Origin: Actinomycetes bacterium
GTDB lineage: Bacteria > Actinomycetota > Acidimicrobiia > Acidimicrobiales > JAKAOS01
Assembly: GCA_021790615.1 (NCBI GenBank)
Contig: JAJYGW010000052.1
Location: forward strand, 1 to 8,529
Direction: 5' to 3'
Length of the DNA stretch: 8,529 bases
Under the pieces are notes generated by a model, which worked only from the letters and a program-made list of their open reading frames with translations, was not told the origin of the DNA and did not search any database. Positions 1 through 6,459 of this stretch are shown in pieces; positions within the stretch are counted from its first letter, which is position 1; every line of letters starts with the position of its first letter. The translations under genes and the position numbers were made by a program.

Positions 1-1158
1 GGCGAGGTGACCGAGGGGGACCTCGCCGGCCTGTTCTACACCGGGGGGACCACGGGACGGGCGAAGGGGGTCATGCTCCCCCATCGTGCGCTCGTCGCGA
101 ACGCCTTCCACTTCATGGCCTACTGGCCGTTCTCCGAGCGCACGCGCTGGCTCGTGGCGGCGCCGATGTTCCACCTCGCGGGCACGATCGGCGTGCTCGC
201 GACGGTCTGGCGGGGCGGATCGCACGTCTTCCTCCCCCGCTTCGGCGGCGCCGGTGCGCTCGATCTGGCCGCCGCAGAGGGGGCGACGCACACGCTGGTC
301 GTCCCGACGATGTTGGCGGCGATGGCCGACGAGCAGCTCCGGTCCCCACGGAGGCTGACCGGGCTCACCCACTTGGCCCACGGGGGCTCGCCGTGCGCGA
401 CCGAGATCCTTCGACGAGCACGCTCCGCTTTCCCGGGTGCGACGCTCCTCCACGTCTACGGCGCAACCGAGACCGCGCCCATCGCGACGATGTTCCCGGA
501 GGAGGAGCGCTTCCTCGACCTGCCGAGGATCCGCTCCTGCGGCCAACCGGCCGTCGGCGTGGACCTGCGCGTCGTTCGCGAGGACCGCACCCCCACCTCG
601 CCCGGGGAGGTCGGCGAGGTCGAGGTTCGCGGGCCGAACGTCACGATCGGCTACTGGCAACAGCCCGAGGCGACCGCGTCGGTCCTTCGCGAGGGGTGGT
701 ACGCCACCGGTGATCTCGGGCGCATGGACGGCGAAAGCTACCTCTACCTGGTCGACCGCGCCAAGGACATGATCGTGACCGGGGGCGAGAACGTCTACTC
801 GACCGAAGTGGAGGAGGTGCTGTTCCGCCACCCTCGCGTCGCCGAGGCGGCGGTCTTCGGCGTGCCGGACGACACCTGGGGCGAGGCGGTGATGGCCGTC
901 GTGGTGCCGCGGGCGGAGCCGGTGACGGTCGAGGAGCTGCTCGAGCACTGCAGGCGTGAGCTCGCCGGCTACAAGGTGCCGAAACGGATCGAGCTGCGCG
1001 CCGAGCCCCTCCCTGTCTCGGGCGCCGGCAAGGTGCTCAAGCGGGCGCTGCGTGAGCCGTACTGGGAGGGTCGCGACGTCCGCATCGGGGGGGCCACGCT
1101 GCTCTCACCACCCGCCCCCGTGCCGCCGTCGGAACAGGAGCCGAGGGCGCCCGCATGA
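1..1158 (+). CDS. Acyl-CoA synthetase (AMP-forming, FadD-like), 5'-truncated by window edge
   Basis: This enzyme activates a carboxylic acid to its acyl-CoA with ATP and CoA through an acyl-adenylate. The reading frame is open from base 1, so the true start lies upstream. About 385 residues are visible against roughly 500-550 for the family, so the N-terminal quarter is missing. Counting from base 1, the order of adenylate-forming motifs is intact: the ATP-binding loop YTGGTTGRAKG (about residues 13-23), YGATE (153-157), YATGDLG (234-240), the hinge region RAKDMIVTGGENVYSTEVE (253-271), and the C-terminal catalytic lysine in PVSGAGKVLKRAL (about 339-351; Lys 344). The last 30 residues are a Pro-rich tail. 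The stop overlaps the start of the thioesterase gene (ATGA), so the two are co-translated. The substrate cannot be read from sequence: fatty or aryl acids are possible. It is not the classical PaaK phenylacetate-CoA ligase family. The family call is very secure, the substrate unknown. Confidence 0.95.
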   Translation, partial: GEVTEGDLAGLFYTGGTTGRAKGVMLPHRALVANAFHFMAYWPFSERTRWLVAAPMFHLAGTIGVLATVWRGGSHVFLPRFGGAGALDLAAAEGATHTLVVPTMLAAMADEQLRSPRRLTGLTHLAHGGSPCATEILRRARSAFPGATLLHVYGATETAPIATMFPEEERFLDLPRIRSCGQPAVGVDLRVVREDRTPTSPGEVGEVEVRGPNVTIGYWQQPEATASVLREGWYATGDLGRMDGESYLYLVDRAKDMIVTGGENVYSTEVEEVLFRHPRVAEAAVFGVPDDTWGEAVMAVVVPRAEPVTVEELLEHCRRELAGYKVPKRIELRAEPLPVSGAGKVLKRALREPYWEGRDVRIGGATLLSPPAPVPPSEQEPRAPA

Positions 1159-1763
1159 CGCCCGGGGAGCTCGGAGGGCGGCCGGCGGATCCATCCGCGC
1201 AGCGCGACGAGCCCGAGACAGAGGGATCGCGCCCCGAGCGTGACATGCTCGCGCCCGGCGGCACTCCCGACGAGCCCAACCGCGGCGCCGCCGAGGTGAG
1301 GGCGACGGAGGCGAGTGGAGCGTCGCCAGTCGAGGCGATGTGGGCGCGCGACGGTGCCTCGGACCGACTCGGCATCCGCCTCTCCGGTGTCGGGCCCGGC
1401 TACGCCCTCACCCGAATGGTGGTCCGGGAGGACATGGTGAACGGCCACGGGATCTGCCACGGTGGCTACCTCTTCCTGCTCGCCGACAGCACCTTCGCCC
1501 TCGCCTGCAACAGTCATGGGCGAGCCATGGTGGCGGCCGCGTGCGAGATCCACTTCGTGCGACCGGCTCGGGTGGGCGAGGAGCTCGTCGCGAGCGCATT
1601 GGAACGGGTGACCACCAGTGGGACCAGCATCTGCGACGTCGACGTCCAGCGCGCCGCGGACAACGTGACGGTCGCGATCTTCCGCGGCCAGGCACGACCG
1701 GCACCCGCGCTCGGGGCGCCGCCGTCCGGGGCCACCGCTCCGCCCTCGTCGGCGCCCGGCTGA
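1155..1763 (+). CDS. paaI: PaaI-family hotdog acyl-CoA thioesterase
   Basis: This is a hotdog-fold thioesterase of the PaaI type, which hydrolyses (hydroxy)phenylacetyl-CoA-like thioesters and is thought to rescue CoA when the phenylacetate pathway stalls. The catalytic region is clear: Asn 96, the HGG turn at 102-104, and Asp 111 in YLFLLADSTFALA (105-117). The core runs from about residue 60 to 185 and fits the family's 130-150 residues. The first 60 residues are a Pro/Glu/Gly-rich extension. I chose ATG 1155 because it overlaps the preceding stop in an ATGA and has GAGGG 7 nt upstream. In-frame ATGs at 1245 and 1338 are alternatives, and 1338 would give a protein of normal family length. 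The gene ends in a convergent inverted repeat. The fold is near certain. The paaI symbol rests on family resemblance plus the paa operon nearby, which lies on the other strand and is not contiguous with it. Confidence 0.88.
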   Translation: MTPGELGGRPADPSAQRDEPETEGSRPERDMLAPGGTPDEPNRGAAEVRATEASGASPVEAMWARDGASDRLGIRLSGVGPGYALTRMVVREDMVNGHGICHGGYLFLLADSTFALACNSHGRAMVAAACEIHFVRPARVGEELVASALERVTTSGTSICDVDVQRAADNVTVAIFRGQARPAPALGAPPSGATAPPSSAPG

Positions 1764-1775
1764 GCGGCCGACGAG
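1745..1775. terminator. Inverted repeat at convergent gene ends, possible bidirectional terminator
   Basis: A perfect 9-bp inverted repeat, CTCGTCGGC (1745-1753) and GCCGACGAG (1767-1775), encloses a 13-nt loop that contains the thioesterase stop codon (1761-1763). It sits 10 nt before the end of the convergent gene on the minus strand, where a shared terminator is expected. No T-run follows on either strand, which is common for stem-loops in high-GC actinobacteria but weakens the call. Chance GC-rich pairing is the alternative. Confidence 0.5.
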
Positions 1776-1785
1776 CGCCCGCTCC

Positions 1786-2478
1786 CTATCCGAGCAGCTC
1801 GTGCGTGAAGTTCGTCGCGCACGCCTCACGAGCCGACAGGGTGGTCGCGTGCTGCACGCAGGTCGAGTAGGCGCGGAAGTCGGCGACATGGCCGACGACC
1901 AGGACGATCACCAGCACGAGGACGAGGATGCTCCCGGCGAGGCCGAGCGCGCCGAGGATGATCCCCGCCAGCGCGACGCCTCCGTTCGTGGCGCTGCCGT
2001 GCTTGGCGCGGGACCGACCGACGAAACCTGCCACGACCGCGACAACCCCGAAGACCAGGCCTCCGATCACGGTCAGGATGGCCGGGATGCTCACGATCCC
2101 GCAGACGAGCGCGGCCACACCCGCGCCGTTGCGCGGTGGGCTCGTCGCGCCGCCGGGCCAGCCGCCGCCGGGCCAGCCGCCCTGGCCACCGCCGGGCCAG
2201 CCGCCCTGGCCACCGCCGTCCGTCGGGCCACCCCCGGGCCAGCCGCCCTGGCCCCCGCCCTCGGGCCAACCACCGCCCGGCCAGCCACCCGACTGGGGCG
2301 CACCTCCCGGCCAGCCGCCGGAAGGTGCGCCCGGCTGCGACCAGCCTCCCCCCGACGGGTCCCCAGGCGGCGCTGTCCCCCCGGACCACCCACCGGACAT
2401 GCCGATGGCCCCACCAAGCGCTGACAGTGAAGGTCCCGGCTCCAGCCCGGACACCGCCGATCCTCCTCGCCTGGTCAT
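1786..2478 (-). CDS. Membrane protein with Gly-Gly-Trp-Pro repeats and DUF4190-like domain
   Basis: The function is unknown. The 230-residue product has three parts. Residues about 27-115 are a Gly/Pro/Trp/Gln-rich region with repeated GGWPGG units. Residues about 119-152 and 166-197 are two long hydrophobic segments separated by a short basic loop (GRSRAKHG), the arrangement of DUF4190-type actinobacterial membrane proteins. A polar C-terminal tail of about 30 residues carries two cysteines (207 and 220) that could pair outside the membrane. No signal peptide or catalytic motif is seen. The Pro/Gly-rich N-terminus is probably cytoplasmic. The ATG at 2478 has GAGGAGAG 6 nt upstream. An in-frame GTG at 2454 has GGAGGA 6 nt upstream and would remove 8 residues; ATG 2400 is a third option that starts right at the Gly-rich region. 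The gene is divergent from the iron transporter gene and convergent with the thioesterase gene, so it is monocistronic here. Confidence 0.85.
   Translation of the reverse strand: MTRRGGSAVSGLEPGPSLSALGGAIGMSGGWSGGTAPPGDPSGGGWSQPGAPSGGWPGGAPQSGGWPGGGWPEGGGQGGWPGGGPTDGGGQGGWPGGGQGGWPGGGWPGGATSPPRNGAGVAALVCGIVSIPAILTVIGGLVFGVVAVVAGFVGRSRAKHGSATNGGVALAGIILGALGLAGSILVLVLVIVLVVGHVADFRAYSTCVQHATTLSAREACATNFTHELLG
2155..2335. repeat. Tandem repeats coding for GGWPGG units
   Basis: A run of imperfect short repeats lies inside the DUF4190-like gene. The clearest part is a perfect 24-bp duplication at 2167-2190 and 2191-2214 (unit begins GCCGGGCCAGCCGCC). Further degenerate copies of the GGGCCAGCC motif continue to about 2330. 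On the minus strand they encode GGWPGG blocks separated by Gly/Gln/Pro spacers. Copy number probably varies by slippage. Confidence 0.8.
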
Positions 2479-2619
2479 CGAAGACTCTCCTCGCCACGGT
2501 CGAACAGCCCAGCTCCGGCAGTTGGGCTGCGTCCCGCTCTGCCGAGCCGTACCCTACGCCCGTGGGCCAGGAGTTGGGGTCGGCTCGCCCACCGGCTCGG
2601 CGACACCCGAGGAGAGACC
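2479..2619. promoter_or_regulatory. Divergent intergenic control region
   Basis: This 141-bp gap separates two divergently transcribed genes, so promoters for both must lie here or overlap the gene starts. Ribosome binding sites are visible at both ends: GAGGAGAG (2485-2492, minus strand) for the DUF4190-like gene and GAGGAGAG (2609-2616, plus strand) for the iron transporter gene. I could not assign a convincing -35/-10 pair; TACCCT at 2550-2555 is a weak -10-like hexamer for the plus strand. No IdeR/DtxR-type box was recognised. A hairpin at 2505-2529 is listed separately. Confidence 0.5.
2505..2529 (+). promoter_or_regulatory. 10-bp stem-loop / dyad upstream of the iron transporter gene
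   Basis: CAGCCCA (2505-2511) pairs perfectly with TGGGCTG (2523-2529). In plus-strand RNA the stem extends inward by G-U, C-G and U-A pairs to 10 bp, closing a 5-nt CCGGC loop (2515-2519). The minus-strand RNA would carry an A-C mismatch at the G-U position, so the structure favours the transporter side. No T-run follows, so it is not a standard terminator. It could be a leader-RNA structure or a protein-binding dyad about 90 bp upstream of the start codon. Confidence 0.45.
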
Positions 2620-3741
2620 ATGACCGCACCGGCGGAGCGCTATCGCTCCAACCGTCAGGGAGAGATCGACTCGGCGTTCGTCTACCGCGCCATGGCCGCC
2701 GCCGAGGAGGACGAGCGGCTCTCGTCGGTCTACACGCGCCTTGCGGAGGTCGAGGAGCGTCACCTCGGCTTCTGGGAGGACCAGCTCCGCCGCCAGGGTC
2801 TCGATCCCGGACCACGACGACCATCGTGGCGCGCCCGCGTGATGGCCTGGCTCGCTCGCCGGTTCGGCGCCGGCATGGTGCTCCCGACCGTGGCGACGCT
2901 CGAGCAGGTCGACCAGGCCGGCTACGACGACCAGCCGGAGGCGTCGGGCACCGCGATGCCCGCGGAGGAGCGCTCGCACGCTCGCGTCCTCCGGTACATC
3001 ACCTCGGGGTCTCCGGCAGGGCTCGCAGGTGAGACCCTCGCCCGGCTCGAGGGGCGACACCGGGCGCTCGGCGGGAACGCGCTCCGCGCTGCGGTGCTCG
3101 GCGCCAACGACGGCCTCACGTCCAACCTGGCGCTCGTGGTGGGCGTGGCCGGCGCCGGGCTCGCCAGCCGGACCGTCCTCCTGGCGGGCTTGACGGGGCT
3201 CCTCGCCGGCGCGTGCTCGATGGCGATCGGCGAGCTCGTCTCGGTCCAGAGCGCCCGGGAGCTCTACCAGCGCCAGGTGCGGACCGAGGCGGCGGAGATC
3301 CGCTCCGTCCCCGACGAGGAGCGCGAGGAGCTCGCGCTCATCTACGAGGCGAAGGGGCTCCCGAAGGAGGAGGCGGAACAGGTCGCAGCCCGGCTCATGG
3401 CCGACGGGGACGCCGCGCTCGACGCGATGGTCCGAGAGGAGCTCGGCCTCGACCCGAGCGAGCTGGGCGGGTCGCCGTACACGGCGGCAGTCTCGTCCTT
3501 CGTGCTCTTCGCCGCCGGTGCGCTGCTCCCGCTGCTGCCCTACTTCTTCCTCGCCGGCACGCCGGCGGTGCTCGTCGCGAGCGGCTTCGCGGCGGTCGGG
3601 CTGTTCCTGATCGGCGCGCTCATCACCCTCCTCACCGGCAAGGGAGCGCTCTTCTCGGGCACCCGCCAGCTCGTCTTCGGCCTGCTCGCCGCCGGGGTGA
3701 CCTTCGGGCTCGGGCACCTCCTCGGTGCGGCGGTGGGCTGA
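2620..3741 (+). CDS. Rubrerythrin-VIT1/CCC1 fusion, MbfA-like membrane iron transporter
   Basis: This belongs to the erythrin-vacuolar iron transporter group, in which a ferritin-like domain is fused to a VIT1/CCC1 membrane domain. Characterised bacterial members (MbfA) export iron and protect against iron and peroxide stress. Residues about 10-130 are the ferritin-like domain with the expected diiron ligand pattern: Glu 15, E45xxH48, Glu 95 and E117xxH120. Residues about 150-373 are the VIT domain: GANDGLTSNLALVVGVAG (161-178, with Asp 164), GACSMAIGELVSVQS (197-211), a charged cytoplasmic segment rich in Glu (about 212-285) expected to bind metal, and hydrophobic helices near 287-311, 315-338 and 348-371. 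The 373-residue length is close to that expected of the fusion. The ATG is set by AGGAG 5 nt upstream. It ends 29 bp from the convergent paaE stop. The family call is strong; transport direction (export rather than storage) is inferred from homologues. Confidence 0.93.
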   Translation: MTAPAERYRSNRQGEIDSAFVYRAMAAAEEDERLSSVYTRLAEVEERHLGFWEDQLRRQGLDPGPRRPSWRARVMAWLARRFGAGMVLPTVATLEQVDQAGYDDQPEASGTAMPAEERSHARVLRYITSGSPAGLAGETLARLEGRHRALGGNALRAAVLGANDGLTSNLALVVGVAGAGLASRTVLLAGLTGLLAGACSMAIGELVSVQSARELYQRQVRTEAAEIRSVPDEEREELALIYEAKGLPKEEAEQVAARLMADGDAALDAMVREELGLDPSELGGSPYTAAVSSFVLFAAGALLPLLPYFFLAGTPAVLVASGFAAVGLFLIGALITLLTGKGALFSGTRQLVFGLLAAGVTFGLGHLLGAAVG

Positions 3742-3770
3742 GGCCGGATCCACACCGACTGCCGAGGCGA

Positions 3771-5054
3771 TCAGGCGTCGTAGTCGACCGTGACTGCTGG
3801 CGTCTCCGGGCGGGACTGGCACGTGAGGACGGCGCCCGCAGCGACCTCGTCCGGCTCGAGGGCGTAGTTGTGCGCCATCGAGACGCGGCCCTCCCGCACC
3901 ACGGCCCTACAGGTCCCGCAGACCGCCGCCTGGCAGGCGAAGGGGGCATCGGGCCGGACCCGGAGGAACCCCTGGAGCACGGTCTCACCCGGCGCGAGCG
4001 CGACCACCGAGGTCCGCCCGTCCAGCCTCGCAGTCAGCGTCGACACCGCCGGCGAACCTCCCGCACCCGCCAGCGGCTCGCCCGACGCGCTCCGGTCCCC
4101 CGGCCCCACCCCGGCCCCGCCATCGCTGGCGGCTCGCTCATCCGAGCCCTGCGTCGCCGCCACGGCGGGCTCGTCGACATGGAAGCGCTCCCGGTGCACC
4201 CGCCCGCCCGGGACACCGGCGGCGGCCAGTGCGGCCACGATGTCGTCGGCCATCGCCCCCGGCCCGCAGACGAACCACTCGTCTACCGTCTCCGGGGTGA
4301 GCACCGTCGCGAGGAAGCGCTCGAGGCGCGCGCCGTCGAGGCGCCCGGAGTGCAGCTCGGCCTCGCTCGGCTCACGAGAGAGGACGTGGTGGAGCTCGAA
4401 GCGGTCGAGGTACTGGTCCTTCAGGTCCGCAAGCCGATCGGCGAACATCACGGAGGAAGCGGCCCGATTCCCGTAGAGGAGGGTGCATCTGCTGGCTGGT
4501 TCTGCTTCGAGGACGCTCGAGAGGATCGACAGGATCGGGGTGATCCCGCTCCCCGCTGCGACCGCTCCGACGTGGCGCGTACGCGCCGGATCCGGCACCA
4601 GGCAGAACCCCCCGGCGGGCGTCAGGACCTCGAGGACGTCGCCCGGCGCGAGCCGCTCGTGCGCGTAGCTCGAGAAGCGGCCACCCTCCAGGCGCTTGAC
4701 GGCAACCTCCAGGATCCCCGAGCCGGCCGGGCTGCAGATCGAGTAGCTGCGCCGCACGTCATCCCCGGCGAGCGAGGTGCGGATCGAGACGTGCTGGCCC
4801 GGGAGGAACGCATAGTCCGGCGCGAGCTCGTCGGGCACAGCGAAACGAATGCTCACCGCGTCGTCGGTCAACCGCTCCACCCGGTCGACCGCGAGCGGGT
4901 GGAGCCGGGGCCGGCGGCGCAGCGCCGGGGATGGGGGTGGGGTGCTCGTAGGGGATGGCGCGGAGGCGGTCGTCGTGGCCGGCGCGGAGGCGGTCGTCGT
5001 GGCCGGTGCTCGAAGGGCTCGCCGCAGTCGCGACAGGCGTAGAGCGCGGTACAC
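3771..5054 (-). CDS. paaE: 1,2-phenylacetyl-CoA epoxidase reductase subunit PaaE (start uncertain)
   Basis: PaaE passes electrons from NADPH via FAD and a plant-type 2Fe-2S cluster to the diiron subunit PaaA. Numbering from GTG 5054 (427 residues): the FAD-binding motif RRSYSIC is at 101-107, the nucleotide-binding AAGSGITPILSI at 167-178, CGPGAM at 263-268, and the ferredoxin domain ligates iron through C374, C379, C382 and C412. The start is a problem. No ATG lies near the expected N-terminus, and the only in-frame start before the first conserved strand (RLHPLAVDRVERL, 50-62) is the GTG at 5054, which lacks a clear Shine-Dalgarno and lies inside paaD. Homologues suggest a start about 20 residues later, near the ATTTASAP repeats. 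A linker of about 40 Gly/Ala/Asp-rich residues (296-337) separates the reductase and ferredoxin parts, longer than usual. It is last in the paaABCDE operon and convergent with the iron transporter gene. Identity is very secure; the 5' end is not. Confidence 0.92.
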   Translation of the reverse strand: MYRALRLSRLRRALRAPATTTASAPATTTASAPSPTSTPPPSPALRRRPRLHPLAVDRVERLTDDAVSIRFAVPDELAPDYAFLPGQHVSIRTSLAGDDVRRSYSICSPAGSGILEVAVKRLEGGRFSSYAHERLAPGDVLEVLTPAGGFCLVPDPARTRHVGAVAAGSGITPILSILSSVLEAEPASRCTLLYGNRAASSVMFADRLADLKDQYLDRFELHHVLSREPSEAELHSGRLDGARLERFLATVLTPETVDEWFVCGPGAMADDIVAALAAAGVPGGRVHRERFHVDEPAVAATQGSDERAASDGGAGVGPGDRSASGEPLAGAGGSPAVSTLTARLDGRTSVVALAPGETVLQGFLRVRPDAPFACQAAVCGTCRAVVREGRVSMAHNYALEPDEVAAGAVLTCQSRPETPAVTVDYDA

Positions 5055-5560
5055 GCGGTCGGCCCGAAGGGGCTGAGGCGGCGCACGGCGAGCGAGCCGC
5101 ACGCCGGGCAGCGCACCAGGTCCACCAGTCCGCTGGAGTCGTCGCTCGCCTCCGAGGGCGGCCCGACCGAGATCCCCGCTGCTCGCAGCTTCTCCCGCCC
5201 GGTCGGCGAGATCCACGCACTCGACCAGGGCGGATCCCGCACGACTCGGACCTCGACCGGCTCGTAGCCCGCAGCCGACAGCGCAGCCCGGACATCGGAG
5301 ACGATCACCTCGACCGCCGGGCAGCCCGAGTAGGTCGGCGTGAGCTCCACGGCGACGCCCCCGCACGCGACCGGCAGGACGCGCCGGAGGATCCCGAGCT
5401 CGCCGACGGTGAGCACCGGGAGCTCCGGATCGACGATCTCGGCCGCGAGGGCAGCGGCCCGCGCGAGCTCGGTCTCCGAAGGATCGGTCTCCGAGAGCCC
5501 CGGCGGCTGCGGGATTGCGCCGCTCGAGCAGGCTGTCGACCTCGCCGGCTCGGCGGTCAC
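4868..5560 (-). CDS. paaD: Phenylacetate degradation protein PaaD (DUF59/MIP18-type) with aberrant C-terminal tail
   Basis: PaaD is required for the epoxidase pathway but is not part of the purified catalytic complex. It is thought to help install or mature an iron or iron-sulfur cofactor, as other DUF59/MIP18-family proteins do. After an N-terminal stretch, the DUF59-type domain begins near residue 32, with ELARAAALAAEIVDPELPVL (31-50) and the family TPTYSGCPA motif (74-82; Cys 80). A C-terminal zinc-ribbon-like pair follows: C151xxC154 and C176xxC179, ending in the conserved PFEH (182-185). Homologues stop just after this point. Here the frame continues for 45 residues of Arg/Pro-rich sequence with no likely fold, running through a 24-bp tandem repeat and deep into the paaE reading frame. 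The GTG start at 5560 overlaps the paaC stop by 4 nt (GTGA), so translation is coupled. Confidence 0.9.
   Translation of the reverse strand: MTAEPARSTACSSGAIPQPPGLSETDPSETELARAAALAAEIVDPELPVLTVGELGILRRVLPVACGGVAVELTPTYSGCPAVEVIVSDVRAALSAAGYEPVEVRVVRDPPWSSAWISPTGREKLRAAGISVGPPSEASDDSSGLVDLVRCPACGSLAVRRLSPFGPTACTALYACRDCGEPFEHRPRRPPPRRPRRPPPRHPLRAPHPHPRRCAAGPGSTRSRSTGWSG
4959..5006. repeat. Perfect 24-bp tandem duplication at the paaD/paaE junction
   Basis: Two identical, directly adjacent 24-bp units occupy 4959-4982 and 4983-5006 (plus strand begins CGCGGAGGCGGTCGTCGT). Being a multiple of three, the duplication keeps both overlapping frames open: it adds a repeated Arg/Pro block to the PaaD tail and a repeated ATTTASAP block to the PaaE N-terminus. 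It lies exactly where paaD would normally stop and paaE start. Confidence 0.95.
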
Positions 5561-6459
5561 CAGCTCGCCTCCGGCTCGGTTCGCCGGAGCGACTGCAGCT
5601 CGGCGAGGAGGAACCCGAACGCCTCGGTGTGCAGGCCTTGACGCCCACCCGCAGGTCGCCAGTCCCCGGTCGGAACCTCGAGCGTCGCCTCGGTCACCAC
5701 CTGGTGGACGGTCGCCGACCACACCGGTTCGAGCGCCGCGGGGTCCACGGCCAGCTCGCGCTGGACGAGCGCCCCGAGCACGAGCCCCCCCTCGAAGGGC
5801 TCGGGGAGGAACAGCTCCGCCGCGTACGGCCACACGGCATCGAGGCCCTCCTGCATGCGGCGATGGCTCTCGTCGGTCCCGTCGCCGAGCCGGCGGACCC
5901 AGAGTGCCGCATGGTCGAGGTGGTAGGCAGCCTCGCGGGCGCCGGCCGCCGCGACGCCGGCCAGGGCCGAGTCGTTCGAGTGGCGCAGCCGCTCGTACAG
6001 CGGCAGCTGCCACGCCGAGAAGAGCAGTTGGCGGGCCATGGTCCGGGCGAAGTCGCCGTTCTCGAGCTCGACCAGGAGGCAGTTGCGAAACCCGCGTGCG
6101 TCCCGGAGGTAGGCGAGGTCGTCGGCCGTCGACGCCGGCCCGCCGAGCTGCCCCGCGCGCTCGAGCAGGCCACGAGCCTGCCCGAGGAGATCGAGGGCGA
6201 CGTTGGCGAGCGCGAGCTCCTCCTCGAGCGCCGGGGCGCGCGTCACCCACTCCGTCAGACGATGGGAGAGGATCAGCGCGTCGTCCCCGAGCCCGAGGAC
6301 GTACGCCCGCGCGGCATCCCGCAGCGCGCCGGCCGGCTCATCCCCGAGCCCGGGGCTGGTGACGGGGGCACCGAGCGGTGCCTCGCTGCCGGGGGCGGCC
6401 GTCGCAGGTGCGCGAGCGCCGTCCATGCCGGGGTGGCCGCTCGCAGCGTCCGCGGTCAC
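5557..6459 (-). CDS. paaC: 1,2-phenylacetyl-CoA epoxidase structural subunit PaaC
   Basis: PaaC is the ferritin-like structural partner of PaaA in the ring 1,2-phenylacetyl-CoA epoxidase; homologues lack a functional diiron site and stabilise PaaA. The 300-residue product has a 40-residue Ala/Pro/Gly-rich leader, then the helical core from about residue 45 (ALRDAARAYVLGLGDDALIL, 45-64). Recognisable family segments include ANVALDLLGQARGLLERAG (85-103), ELENGDFARTMARQLLFSAW (131-150) and AREAAYHLDHAALWVRRLGD (174-193). The GTG start at 6459 overlaps the paaB stop in a GTGA, the same arrangement as at the paaC/paaD junction. An ATG at 6426 (residue 12) would trim part of the leader. The core matches the usual length of about 250 residues, so the leader is an extra. 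It is third in the operon. Confidence 0.94.
   Translation of the reverse strand: MTADAASGHPGMDGARAPATAAPGSEAPLGAPVTSPGLGDEPAGALRDAARAYVLGLGDDALILSHRLTEWVTRAPALEEELALANVALDLLGQARGLLERAGQLGGPASTADDLAYLRDARGFRNCLLVELENGDFARTMARQLLFSAWQLPLYERLRHSNDSALAGVAAAGAREAAYHLDHAALWVRRLGDGTDESHRRMQEGLDAVWPYAAELFLPEPFEGGLVLGALVQRELAVDPAALEPVWSATVHQVVTEATLEVPTGDWRPAGGRQGLHTEAFGFLLAELQSLRRTEPEASW

Noticed and set aside
969..1889. Minus-strand open frame across the synthetase/thioesterase junction
   Set aside because: The Arg-rich product has no domain and is antisense to two well-supported genes.
1928..2623. Pro-rich plus-strand open frame opposite the DUF4190-like gene
   Set aside because: Its PPGQPPW-like repeats are simply the complement of the GGWPGG repeats. 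The minus-strand product has membrane helices and a ribosome binding site, and the plus-strand one has no fold.
3742..3770. Possible terminator between the convergent transporter and paaE genes
   Set aside because: The 29-bp gap holds no stem better than short chance pairings (for example CCTCGG with CCGAGG 37 nt apart) and no T-run.
3213..5042. Long plus-strand open frame of about 600 codons antisense to paaE
   Set aside because: Its product is Arg/Ala/Gly-rich with no recognisable motif, and it overlaps two genes with clear conserved domains. It is an expected by-product of very high G+C content.
5054..5648. Extension of the PaaE frame upstream to 5648 as a larger fusion protein
   Set aside because: The frame stays open, but the added residues are an out-of-frame shadow of PaaD with no conserved segments.
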